Position numbers and translations under genes: made by a program. Of a stretch of 64,000 nucleotides of DNA, positions 1 through 10,482 are shown piece by piece (position 1 is the stretch's first letter; each line of letters starts with the position of its first letter). Origin of the DNA: Nepenthes gracilis (Eukaryota > Streptophyta > Magnoliopsida > Caryophyllales > Nepenthaceae); contig BSYO01000035.1 of the NCBI GenBank assembly GCA_033239525.1, positions 7,600,627 to 7,664,626 of the forward strand, in the 5' to 3' direction. Under the pieces are notes generated by a model that was not told the DNA's origin, did no database searches, and saw only the letters and a program-made list of their open reading frames with translations.

Positions 1-1251
1 TTAGGTTAAACTTAGGGAAAAATTGAATAAATATTACTTATAAATAAATAATGATTAGTCAAAAGATAGAGTAATAATAAATATTATATTTTTTAATTTG
101 TGCAAGAAAAATAATTATTTCGTTTGGGAATAAGTTATCAATAGTGTAGATATTATAATTCTAGATGTTTAATGTGGTGGTTAGTTGATGTTGATGCAAG
201 CATTATTTGCTTTTTCTTTTCAGCCTTTAGATTTAAAACATCTAACGACTAAAATTTAAATATTAAATTATATCTTTTAAATAGTTATTTTTTTTAATTT
301 TTTTATATTATTCTTGATATTTAATAGATGTTAATTTTAAAAATATAATTAATTTTATTATTTTTTATTTTATATCATAATTATTGAATTTTGATTCAAT
401 ATTGTTTGTTATTTATCAGAACATTTTTCTCAAAATTTTGATTAAATAACAAAATATAATTTTTTTAAAATAAAAATCAAATAAAATTAGAATTTTATTG
501 AATAGTCAAAATAACCATAACTTTCTGATAACAAAATAGGCCTAACTTGGTTTCTTTGCTGTAGATTTCCACATCTTATTAATAATTCACATAATGACCA
601 ATGCAATGTAATATTTAATGATGAATATTATATAAATTATTAAATTTAATTTTTTTTATTTTTTAAAAATATTATCTTCTATTAAATATAAATCTTAATA
701 TAAAAACTAAAAAAAGTAAATGAAAAATCTATTTTAATTGCCCATTTTTAATTTCTATTTTTTTCATAATTTTTTCCTAAGGAATTAAAAATAAAATGAT
801 CTTCATGAAATTTTGCACTATTCATAAAACTAATAATTTCCTAAATCAAGTGTATATAAATATGCATATTAAATTTGTGATCATTTGAATATTATTTACA
901 AATTAGTAAATCAATTAAAATTGATTTAAAATTTATAAATATATACTATGGATATTTGATTTAATTTATGATAATTTTGTTTGGATATCTAATATTATAT
1001 CAAAGTGCATTAAAATACAAGTAAATAAGGCCCAGAAGCACCATCGATACAGAAGGGGGAAGAGTTCAAAAACTTCCTAAGTAAACTATCATAATAGCAA
1101 CTTGGACAGCCTAAGAATTTATTCAATCCCTTTAAATTATAATCATTCAATTTTAATTAAATAATTATATTTATTATTAATAATAAAAATACTTAATTTT
1201 TATTTTAAAAAAAAGGGACTGCAAATCCCATGAAGGCTGATAATTGTGTTG
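1..1251. other. AT-rich intergenic DNA
   Basis: No coding region, RNA gene or clear repeat is seen. The last 100 bases or so are downstream of the minus-strand DUF538 gene and contain AATAAA-like words on that strand (TTTATT on the plus strand near 1168-1205), which could serve as its poly(A) signal. Confidence 0.5.
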
Positions 1252-1734
1252 CTACTGATCATTTGCCTTCTCAAGCAGCAAATTCTTCTTCTCCTCCTCC
1301 GTCATGAACGCCGTGATCGGAAACGACTTCCCGACGCCCAACGGCGTCTTGAAATGTATCTTCTTTGGCCTGCCGGAGTCCGCCGTCAGCTCGCCGTCGA
1401 CGCTCATCTCAGTAACAGGAACCCAGAAGAACACCTGCTTGCTCTTCACCCCAGTCATCCTCTTCATCTTGAACTTCTCCACGTACGCCGTCACCTCCAC
1501 GGCGTAGCTGACCAGCGTCTTCGTCCCCTCGAAGTAGTGCTCCGTCGCCGCCGCCTGCTTCATCCACACGAATCCGGTGGCGCGTACTCTCCCACACTCC
1601 ACCAAGTCCTTCAAGGGTAGCACTCCCTTCGGGAATCCCAGTTCTTCCAGGAGCTCTATGGAGTGGCGGTGGCAGTCTTCTGCACCGTAAGCGATTTCTG
1701 CTCCTGCCCGCTCGTCGTCGGTTTGGGAAGCCAT
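1252..1734 (-). CDS. DUF538 family protein, single exon, 160 aa
   Basis: This is a complete small plant protein of the DUF538 family, whose biochemical role is not established; members have been linked to stress responses. The family pattern is clear: GFPKGVLPLKDL at residues 33-44, TGFVWMK at 53-59, VSYAVEVTAYVE at 75-86, and IHFKTPLGVGKSFP at about 126-139. The length of 160 residues is normal for the family. There is no N-terminal signal peptide, unlike the secreted subgroup, so a cytosolic protein is likely. The start chosen is the first ATG, with a TATA-like box about 68 bases upstream. The gene is strikingly GC-rich compared with its surroundings. The open reading frame on the opposite strand is a shadow. 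No frameshift or stop interrupts it, so it is probably functional. Confidence 0.93.
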   Translation of the reverse strand: MASQTDDERAGAEIAYGAEDCHRHSIELLEELGFPKGVLPLKDLVECGRVRATGFVWMKQAAATEHYFEGTKTLVSYAVEVTAYVEKFKMKRMTGVKSKQVFFWVPVTEMSVDGELTADSGRPKKIHFKTPLGVGKSFPITAFMTEEEKKNLLLEKANDQ

Positions 1735-1797
1735 TTTTTCCGGTCGGATTGTGGGAGCACGATGTTAGTAATTTCTGCACCGTGTGAAGCTTCGTCC

Positions 1798-1813
1798 TGT
1801 TATATATAAATAA
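1798..1813 (-). promoter_or_regulatory. TATA-like box of the DUF538 gene
   Basis: On the minus strand this reads ATTTATATATAACA, about 65-75 bases upstream of the ATG at 1734. The position and sequence suit a plant TATA box. The transcription start itself is not visible. Confidence 0.5.
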
Positions 1814-2276
1814 GAACGATGAATATATGGTTGGTCAGAGGCAGTTGAGCTAATAAAATCAAGCAATTAATGGTTGGTTACCTAATGGTGACTTCCAGAC
1901 ACCACACGCTTACTTATATCTTAATTATTTAATTTTCAATAAATAATTTTAATTTAATTAATTTTTTAAAAATATATCTTTTAAATAATTATATCATAAT
2001 TATTTATTTAAAAATTAATAATTAAAATTAAAAGATAGAACCTCTCCCAATCTACCAACATATATCATTTGGGATATATATTATTCAAAATCTTTAAATT
2101 ACAAGATACCAAAATTAGGGTTGCCACAGATAATATTTAGGTTTTAAAAATAAATTTTAAATAATTTTTATAAAAAATTTTATATTTAATAAATATTAAT
2201 ATTAAAATAATAATATTTATATATTAAAATATTTACAATTAAATATATATTTAAAGTTGATTATACATGTAATAGG

Positions 2277-2485
2277 GGATTGAGGGGGCGTTCTTCTCCC
2301 CTGTGGAGAAGAACCGTCCTTGTCCTCTTAATTTGGGTCGTCGGATGTAAAATCCGACGGTTATGTATTTTGAATGATTAAATTTAAAATCGAACGGTCC
2401 ATATTATATTATCCATTCAAAACGTATGGGCCATCGGATTTTACATCCGACCGTTTAGATGAGGAAAAGGACGCCCCCCGGATCC
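2277..2485. mobile_element. Mutator-type MITE, 209 bp, with 9-bp TSD
   Basis: The stretch is flanked on both sides by the 9-base direct repeat TGTAATAGG (2268-2276 and 2486-2494). Its ends are imperfect terminal inverted repeats: the left begins GGATTGAGGGGGCGTTCTTC and the right end, read inverted, begins GGATCCGGGGGGCGTCCTTT. The interior has a longer inverted pair (about 2338-2376 against 2418-2457), each arm holding a small hairpin GTCGGAT-5 bases-ATCCGAC. A 9-bp target duplication is the hallmark of Mutator-like elements. There is no coding capacity, so this is a non-autonomous element. Confidence 0.75.
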
Positions 2486-2494
2486 TGTAATAGG

Positions 2495-4018
2495 TGCTAT
2501 GGCGCAGCAAAGCCTCTCGTTTGGTGCTAGGGTAGCATAGATTTAGGAAAGCTTTATTTCTTATAGAAATAAAAAGATTTATTTTTTATATTTTTATTAT
2601 TTATTTTTAAATAAATAATTATAATATAAATATTTTTTAAAAATAAAAAATAATTATTATAAAATAATTAAATTATAATTATTTATTTAAAAATAATTAA
2701 TTAAAATTAAAAATAAATAAATATCCCTATCTCTTTTAAAAGATCTACTCTGCCCCCTTGCGATCCGTTGGTTTTGTAATGATCCAATGGGTGATAGCCA
2801 CTGTTTAGAAAATATAATAAAAAGCTTTGTTTATTATTTTTTTAAAAATGTTTAAATATTCGATTAATTATATTATAAGAACAAAAACATTATTTTAATT
2901 TAAAATTTTTTAATGTTTTATCGGTTAATTTTTAATTTAACAGATGTAAATGGCAAAATAGGGGATGCTACGCCTGGCACAAGCTTGTAGATAATTTCAC
3001 ATATTTTTTTTGAATATCTATTTAATTATTAAAGATTGCAAGTCGTGGAAAAAAATATTATCAGAAAAAAATATATATGATATATATAAATTATATCATA
3101 TTTTAATTTTTATTCTCTTTATTTTCTTTTCCTCTACATTAAAAATAATAATTTTAATATAACTAAATATATAACTGACTATATATAAATAATATTTCTC
3201 TTGAATTATTGTTTATTATTTATGTGTTAATAATTCTAATGATTTAAAATTTTAAAAAATTATTTTTATGGTTATTCTTTTAGCATTTAAGATAATATCA
3301 ATTTTTAAAAATAATAGTGGAAAATATTTTGTTTAATCTATGAAAAGTTAAAGTTTAGATTAAAAATGGGTATAACTATTGAGATTTGACCCGAACATAA
3401 ATAATTCGACGTAGCAGCATAAAATTCAAACCACTTGTGAAACGCTAATTATCAAACTCGTGAGTATAAGAAATAAATAATGTACAATATTTTCTAACGT
3501 AAAAATATTTTTCAATTAAAAAAAATTATGTGACAAATTTCAAATAAATTTATAATAATAATAATAATAATACCGATTATCAATAGCCCCATTCAAAATT
3601 CCTTCACTATAATCTTCAATAAAGAATGGTTGATTATAATCTCATTAATATACTCAATAACCTATAAAATAAATTACAACAAAATATGAACAATCAAACG
3701 AAATACGTCTAGAAATTCACTTTAGAATAATGAATCCGACCTGACGACGAACAGAATTCAAATTAGACCTCAACTAGATGCGAACATCTTTCTTTTCTTT
3801 CTCTTTCTCTTTTTCTCTTTGTATGGCGTTAATTATATGTGAAACTGATTTTAAAATATCCTAAAAATGTGTTAGGCGTGTTTTTGTACTACTAACCATG
3901 CTCAAGCGCTCTCGGGCATATCTCGTGGGTGGGTGTCACTGGAAACGGCGTCTCGGGTGGCCGAGAATGCCCCTTCTAGAATTGGTGCCGTGGGTGTCTC
4001 TCGTGCGCACCTCAAACA
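2495..4018. other. AT-rich intergenic DNA
   Basis: Mostly AT-rich sequence with no supported gene. A short (TAA)n run lies at about 3551-3572. The last 150 bases (about 3870-4018) turn GC-rich and resemble LTR U3 sequence of the kind seen elsewhere in the window, so they may be the remnant of an older element into which the next one inserted. Confidence 0.4.
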
Positions 4019-4023
4019 CATAT

Positions 4024-5033
4024 TGTTAGAGACATTTGTCTTATTGGCATATTCCGTGACCATATGTATCATTGTATTAATGTCGGGTTGTGGGTTGTCT
4101 GGTTAAAGTCCGTCGGTCCGCCCTCCGGGTCGCTTCGAGCCCATCCATTGACCGCTCGCGCCATAAGCTCGAATCTCGCTCGAGCGCAAAACCCAAGAGG
4201 GTGGCCGCTCAAATCTCGCTCGAGCCGCCGCTCTTAAAACCAGCAGGGGCAGCCCGCTCGATGCTCGCCCCTCGCCGCTCGGCGCTCGCAGGTTTTCCAC
4301 GAAACCCTACGGCCGCTAGCCCGTGCTCGAGCCGCTCGAGTGGCGGTCCAACGGCGTAATTTTTAAACGCGTTTTTGGCTCCACTATAAATATTGGACTT
4401 ATATTTTTAAACCCTAAGGATTCTGGAGAACTGATGTGCATGCCTCTTTGAGAAGAAAACCCTCTCATGCTTCAATATTGTTGCACATCTTGAGAAAACT
4501 AATCACCAAAAGATTGCTCTACATGTTCATAGAAGTTTTCTCACCCACCTTCTTTAGCCATTGAAAGTTTACCTTCTACCATTGTTGGAGACTTTGGTTC
4601 GTGAAGAAGAAGACTCGTTCGTGATTGGAAATTCAAGTGGTTCGAGGAAAGATTGACGTGAAGACGAAGGAGTCAGGATTCGGGTTCGCGGCAAATCCAA
4701 GGAGTTCCTTGGTAGGGATCATGTGACGAGTAAGTCGGCTAGATTAGCACGCCGTTACCATTCGGTGCGTAAGTTGATTTTCATAGTGCATTGCTTCCCG
4801 GCCGTTGAAGCTCGGAGTTTTTTTTCGATACCGTGGGTATCGAGTTTTCACTTTTTCACCAAAAATTGTGTCTTTATCTCTATTGCTCGTCATTACTATA
4901 TTGTACATGATTGCTAGTCTCGTATGCATCTAATGTTAAATATCTTTACGTGTATTAGATATTTATTATTTATTGTTGCTTCCGTTATATTTTTAACGGG
5001 TTTTAAACACGTTAGCACGAAACATACTTTTCA
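4024..5033 (+). repeat. 5' LTR of gag-only element 1
   Basis: Starts TGTTAGAGAC and ends CTTTTCA. It matches the 3' LTR at 9472-10482 almost throughout. A TATA box (TATAAATA, 4385-4392) lies about 360 bases in, preceded by a GC-rich block (4110-4345) rich in CTCGAG words. Confidence 0.88.
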
Positions 5034-5035
5034 AT

Positions 5036-5049
5036 TGGTATCGTAGACT
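5036..5049 (+). promoter_or_regulatory. Primer binding site, decayed
   Basis: Reads TGGTATCGTAGACT three bases after the LTR end. It resembles the initiator-Met tRNA complement TGGTATCAGAG but with changes; the sister element keeps TGGTATCAGAGA. Confidence 0.6.
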
Positions 5050-5078
5050 CACTCCCGATCCGCGACCCCCGATCTAGA

Positions 5079-6879
5079 TGTATACTAGTGGACGCTTTCC
5101 GTTCCTCCATTCTTTGATGGGAGTAACTATGCCTATTGGAAGGTCCGGATGAGAGCCTTCCTAAAATCTTTAGATGAACGAGTTTGGGTTAGTACCCAAA
5201 TTGGGTGGACGCCACCCACAAGTTCCGTCGATAACCAACCAAAAGCTGTGTCATTGTGGACTAAAGAGGAACTTGATGCATGTAATTGGAATAATAAGGG
5301 GTTGCATGCTATTTTTATGGCTGTGTCTCCCGATGAGTTTAAACGGATTTCAATGTGTGAGACTTCTAGAGATGCATGAAATATTCTTGAAATTACTCAC
5401 GAAGGCACGAAACTAGTGAAAAATTCAAAATTACAAATGCTCACCACTAGATTCGAAGAAATAAAAATGAAAGATGATGAGACCTTTGATGAGTTCTATG
5501 CTCAATTGAATGATATTGTGAACTCCACATTTAATTTAGGGGAACGAATTCCTGAGAATAAAATTGTTAGAAAAGTTCTTAGGTCACTTCCTGAACAATT
5601 TAGACCTAAGGTCACGGCTATCGAAGAAAGCAAAGACCTTGATAAAATGAAGATTGAAGAACTTGTAGAATCCCTACAAACTTATGAGCACACCTTGCCA
5701 CAGTCAAGGAAAAGCAAATCACTTGCTCTAAAATCAAGTAGGGAAGAGCGAAATCGGGATTTCGATGTAGAATCGTGTAGTGATGATGAATTTTTCCTAT
5801 TTGTCAAGAATTTTAAAAAGTTTTTAAAGACAAATAAATCTTCATCGAACAAATCTGTTGACAAACGTTCACCTAAATTTGAAAAGAAAAACCGTCGTGA
5901 ACTTAAAGATTCCAAATCAAAAACGACTCAAGACGTTCAATGTCATGAATGTAAAGGCTTTGGTCACTATCGGGCTGAATGCCCAAACTTTAAACGCCAA
6001 TAAGGTCAAGCCTTTAAAGCTAATGTGACCTTAAGCGATGACGAAGAAGAAGATGATGAACAATGCTCTGAAAATGGCCCTGCCAAATACATGGCGTTTG
6101 TGACCTCAATGTGTGTAACAGAGTAGAGAATATTAATCAATCATAGCTCGAGGTGAGTCGAAGCTGAATTTGATGGCCTTCAAGAAGCTTACGATAAACT
6201 GTTTAGGGAATGTTTGAAAGTAAAGAAATTAAATAGAACCCTAAACGGTAGGATCACCGATTTGGAAAAAGAAAACTTATCTCTACAATCCAAGGTAGAT
6301 TCTAAAAGCCAAGAAACTGAGAATCTGAAAATCTCATTTTCTAAACAAATCACGACCTTGGAATCTGAACTTGAGGCCACTAGAAGAGATTTGAAACAAT
6401 TCTTAAATGGGTCAGCAAAACTTGATCATATGCTTGGGTTGGGTAAAAGTGGAGAAAATAAACATGGGTTGGGATATGATGAAAATATGTTCCGAAATGT
6501 TGTGAAACCCAAAACAATTTTTATTCCCTCCCCGAAAATGCCACACCAACACGCTAACACATCAAAAGTCACTAAGCAACCGGCTTGTCGTGTGGCTCCT
6601 AAATTTGTCCCAACTCATTTGCAAAATTTACCTAATCAAAAAGGGGTGAACAAATCATCAGAATCGGTCAAGTCTTCTATCATCATAAATCAAAGATCTA
6701 TGGACCGTTCCACCGTTCCTAAGTTTGTACCTACTTGTCATGCGTGTGGTAAAGTTGGCCACATTCGTCCGCGATGCTACACTATGAATTCTGTGTACAA
6801 CGAAAGAAAATGGCCAAGAGTGAATAAACTCCTTGATCATATTCAAAAACTAAATGAACAAGTACAAAGATTAAATTAA
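5079..6879 (+). pseudogene. gag of gag-only copia element 1 (broken)
   Basis: This encodes a copia-type Gag (UBN2/gag-polypeptide region followed by zinc knuckles), the structural protein that packages element RNA. Comparison with the ORF at 22049 shows the lesions: a one-base loss near 5094 just after the ATG, an in-frame TGA at 5377-5379 replacing Trp, a TAA at 6001-6003 replacing Gln, and an indel with a stop near 6120. Most of the rest stays in one frame. Two CCHC zinc knuckles are both intact: CHECKGFGHYRAEC (nt 5941-5982) and CHACGKVGHIRPRC (nt 6736-6777), separated by an acidic, coiled-coil-like stretch. The C-terminal coil and second knuckle make this Gag longer than the usual copia Gag. 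Not expressed as a full protein in this state. Confidence 0.82.
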
Positions 6880-7226
6880 AAAGTAAATTCGGGGAGATGC
6901 ATTTGGGTTAAGAAAAGTGAGCTAAATTTTGCTATGGAAAATTCCGGTTAAATGGCTCATACACTGCTCTAAACAAGAACAAATAAAAACCAAATAAAAA
7001 AAAAAAGAGAAGAACTGATTTCTCCTCTCGCTCGCCTTGGGCTCGAAGCGGCGCCGCCGCCTTTATCTTCGAGAGCGGGCAAGCAAAGACACAAACCCAA
7101 AGACACAAACCCTCACCGTCTTCGTTTTCCCGCCTTTTCTCTTGTGTCGGCCGCTTGTCTCCCTCTCCCTCATCACCAGATCGGCTAGATCCACCCTCCA
7201 TCTTCTCGATTTTGGGCGTTCTTAAG

Positions 7227-7816
7227 GTAAATTCCTTCACCTTCTTCTCGATTTCATTTTCGGTGTCACCGCCGTTCATGGTGGTTCGGCCCGGTACCTC
7301 CTTTATGGGTGGCTGCTGTCTTCACGGATCTCGATTTGCCTCCTCCTCCCTTCAAATCCACCGGTTCTTGTGGTGGGTTTGGTTGTCCCCTGGATCCGTG
7401 ATTCCTCGACCTTCCTTACCCACGGCCGTTCACGGCGGCTCTGCCGCAGATTTTGCTCCCACATCTCTGGCCAAGTCTCGTGTGGTGCTCCTCTTGCTGC
7501 AATTCGGCCGGTGTCGTGGGTGCCGGAGGCGGTGCTCCGGTGGCCACTCGTGTGCACTTCCGTGCATCTTGCAGCGTCTCTGTTTTCCCTTCTCCTTCGC
7601 CGCCGCCCCGTGAATGTAGCTCCGGCCATCGTCAGGCGCTTATTTCCGGCGTTAGTCTCGGCCGTCACGTGCACGGCAGTCACGTGCCACCAACTTCCAC
7701 AATATATTAATAAATAAATAAATATATATATATACATATTTATATATTTGTTTATATATATATATATATATTCCACTCTTTTATCTTTAAATTGTGGTGT
7801 TCAATTTTCTTTTCAG
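7227..7816 (+). other. Putative 5'-leader intron
   Basis: A plausible donor CTTAAG|GTAAATTCC at 7227 and a strong acceptor TTTTCTTTTCAG|ATG ending at 7816 bracket 590 bases that include a TA-rich microsatellite (about 7706-7772). The acceptor abuts the ATG of the downstream ORF, as is common for leader introns. This is inferred from splice-site sequence only. Confidence 0.4.
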
Positions 7817-8888
7817 ATGTCGGCTCCTCGCAAGTCTATCACACAAGTCGAGTGTCAAACGTACTCGACCAAGTGGGATCTCCGCTCCTGATCGCTTTAT
7901 TAGTCCCGAGGCAGAGACTCTTTTCAAACCCGCATGTCTAGTCGGGCAACTCTCCTGGAACGGAAGTCCGCCTCGACTCACTCGACCCTTCAATCTCGTC
8001 TCTTTTCCTCGACCGTGGTTGGTATCGTCATCGCAGTTTGATTGCTCGTCACTCATCCCGATTCAAGAATTTTATTCAAATATTCATGTGATCACTCCTA
8101 TTTCTTTTTCTACTTTATGCGGGGGCACATAACCGCACATTACGGCTGATATCATTGCCTCGCATTTTTAATATCCCCGGTGGTCAATCCACCCTACCCT
8201 TACTCTTCGGCGCTCACCCGGCCTACCTTTAATGAGATTGCCACCTTCCTTCATGGTGCCCCTCTAGAGTGGAATGACAAAGCATTCCCGACTTTCTACC
8301 TCTCTTCTCGGCGACTGGTCGTGAGCCGTATCATGCTCATGAACCTGTTCCCGGTCTCCCACTTCTCCTCCCTTTCGAGGAGAAGGCATTATTTCTATAT
8401 GCTTTTGTTGAGTGGTCAGCTATTGACTTACCCTCCCATTTTATCACTCATATTCTTGCCAATTTCTCCGTAGGAAGAGGCCAATCTACCTTTGGGTGCC
8501 TTATTCGCCGACTCACAAGGTCTCGGTCACCCATTCGCGGACTATCCTCGCCACCGCTCGGCCACCCCATCAATTCCACCACTTTTTCCTAGAGTCGGTC
8601 TCATGCACGTCGCTTTGCTATCGACCCCGAGGAGCTGTTCGATGAACCTCTCCCTCCTGTGCCTCCTCCTCAACCGGACGAAGGCCCCTCTGGCTCTACT
8701 TCATTCTTTCCTGACCCCTCGGCTCCTGGACCATCTACTTCACATCGACACTCCACCTCCTCCTCAGCCGCTCTGATGGGTCAGATCTCTCGCCTTTCCG
8801 ACCGTTTTGAGCGTCTGTATTCTTCATAAGAGCGGATTCTTGCGTCGCAATCCCAAATACTTGCTCGTTTTGATCGTTTTGGATGAGC
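7817..8888 (+). pseudogene. Extra ORF, putative plant transposon protein (Transposase_32-like), degenerate
   Basis: The reading frame begins at an ATG directly after a splice acceptor and is broken by several frameshifts. Recognisable pieces are an N-terminal DRFISPEAETLF stretch (about 7885-7925), an EFYSNIHVITPISF stretch (about 8064-8106), and a long frame from about 8368 containing EEKALFLYAF and then GQSTFGCLIRRLTRSR. A Pro/Ser-rich linker follows, then a C-terminal coil of repeated RLSDRFERL / FDRFDERLD type with stops at 8590, 8827 and about 8884. This order resembles the putative plant transposon protein domain found as an additional ORF in plant retroelements. The assignment rests on recalled family pattern and is tentative; function is unknown. 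Confidence 0.5.
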
Positions 8889-9459
8889 GGTTGGATACTC
8901 GGGAGGCTGCGCTTCGCTTTTGATCGTTTGGATGAGCGGTTGGACATTGGAGGCTGCGTATCAACGCTGGCGGCGACATTATGGCACTCCACCTCCCACT
9001 CGAGTGATCCCCTCTGGGATCTTCGTGACAAAAAGGGGGAGATCGTGGTTTCTTTTTGGCGCATGCTGATAGGGGGAGCTTGGGCGAGATGTACTTCTTT
9101 TTGTTAGGGGGAGTTCGACTTGCTATTTATGTTCTTTGTAGACGTGTTTTTCATTTATTCTATTGATGTTATCTACTCTCTCTGTTGCACTTTAGTACTG
9201 CATGTTGTATCTATTATTGCCTACCTCTTTGTTGTTGGTACTAACCTTGCTTGACCAGGCCCAGTGACCAGCAGTGGAGTCAAGCAGGTTTTCATCACAT
9301 CGCCTCACCTGCTCTCGTTTAGCTACTTAATTTTTTTTTATATATCTCTTTTGTATCACTAGGCGTAGGTTTTCATGTACACGGGTTCTATCTCGGTGGT
9401 GTCTGAACCCGTGATTCACTTGTATTTATTTATTCTCTGAGTTTTGTCACGGAATTGCC

Positions 9460-9471
9460 AAAGGGGGAGAT
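9460..9471 (+). promoter_or_regulatory. Polypurine tract of gag-only element 1
   Basis: CCAAAGGGGGAGAT immediately precedes the 3' LTR. Further AGGGGGAG blocks occur upstream at about 9030, 9070 and 9105. Confidence 0.7.
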
Positions 9472-10482
9472 TGTTAGAGACATTTGTCTTATTTGCATAT
9501 TCCGTGACCATATGTATCATTGTATTAATGTTGGGTTGTGGGTTGTCGGTTTAAAGTCCGTTTGGTCCGCCCTCCGATCGCCGAGCCCATCCATTGTTGC
9601 CCGGCTGGCCATAAGCTCGAATCTCGCTCGAGCGCAAAGCCCGAGAGGGTGTGGCCGCCGATCTCGCTCGATAGCCGCCGAGCGCAAAAACCCGAGAGGT
9701 AGCCCGCTCGATGCTCGCCCCTGGCCGCTCGGGCGCCCGCAGGTTGGCTTCACGAAACCTACGGCTCGCCAGCTTTCGCGTGAGCCTCGCTCGAGCGGCG
9801 CCCAACGGCAGAATTTTTAAACGCGTTTTTGGCTCACATAAATATTAGACTTATGTTTTTGAACCCTAAGGATTCTCGAGAAGCGATGTGCGTGCCTCTT
9901 TGAAGAAAACCTCTCATGCTTCAATATTGTTGCACATCTTGAAAACTAATCACCAAAAAGATTGCTCTACATGTTCATAGAAGTTTTCTCACCCACCTTC
10001 TTTAGTCATTGAAAGTTTACCTTCTACCATTGTTGGAGACTTTGGTTCGTGAAGGAGACTTCGTTCGTGATTGGAAATTCAAGTGGTTCGAGGAAGATTA
10101 TCGTGAAGACCGAAAGGAGTCCGGTTCGAATTTGTCGCTGGCAAATCAAGGAGTTCCTTGGTAGGGATCACGTGGCGGGAGTAAGTCGGCTAGGTTAGCG
10201 CGTTACCACCCGGCCTGTAAGTTGATTTTCATAGTCATTGCTTCCTGGCCGTTGAAGCCGGAGTATTTTCCCAAATAGTAGGTATCTAGTTTTCACTTAA
10301 TCACCAAAAAAATTGTGTCTTTATCTCTATTGCTCGTCATTACTATATTGTGCATGATTGCTAGTCTCGTATGCATCCAATGTTAAATATTTTTTACGTG
10401 TATTAGATATTTATTATTTATTATTGCTTCCGCTATATTTTTAAGAGGATCGAAACACGTTAGCACGAAACGTGCTTTTTCA
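9472..10482 (+). repeat. 3' LTR of gag-only element 1
   Basis: Begins TGTTAGAGAC and ends CTTTTTCA, 1011 bp, direct repeat of 4024-5033. The TATA box is altered (CATAAATA near 9836), so this copy is a weaker promoter than the 5' LTR. Confidence 0.87.

Larger units (their letters stand above)
6928..9020 (+). other. Extra segment in gag-only element 1 (captured or accessory ORF region)
   Basis: Aligning the two gag-only elements, the sequence matches up to GTTAAGAAAAGTGAGCTA (ends about 6927) and resumes at TTCGTGACAAAAAGG (about 9023). The bases between exist only in this copy. The segment is GC-rich, begins with an A-rich stretch and a leader-like region, then a probable intron and a degenerate ORF. 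Either this copy gained it or the sister copy lost it. Confidence 0.6.
4024..10482 (+). mobile_element. Gag-only copia-type LTR retrotransposon (TR-GAG-like) 1, with extra ORF
   Basis: The element is bounded by two LTRs of 1010 and 1011 bp, both TG...CA. Flanking bases are CATAT (4019-4023) and CATAC (10483-10487), a 4-of-5 target duplication. A Met-tRNA-type PBS follows the 5' LTR and a purine tract AAAGGGGGAGA precedes the 3' LTR. The interior holds a decayed gag and then, from about 6928 to 9020, a segment absent from the sister element at 20971-25420. There is no protease, integrase, reverse transcriptase or RNase H, so it depended on proteins made by other elements. This matches the described class of terminal-repeat retrotransposons with a gag domain. 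Confidence 0.85.

Noticed and set aside
1..20. TTAGGTTAAACTTAGGG resembling telomere repeats
   Set aside because: Only two imperfect units, not a TTTAGGG array.
1246..1620. Plus-strand 124-codon open frame and 1304-1507, 1409-1780 frames
   Set aside because: They overlap the DUF538 gene on the other strand or in another frame; GC-rich codon use creates shadows, and only the minus-strand frame shows a conserved family pattern.
8735..9064. Minus-strand 109-codon frame
   Set aside because: Shadow of the coiled tail of the plus-strand extra ORF in gag-only element 1.
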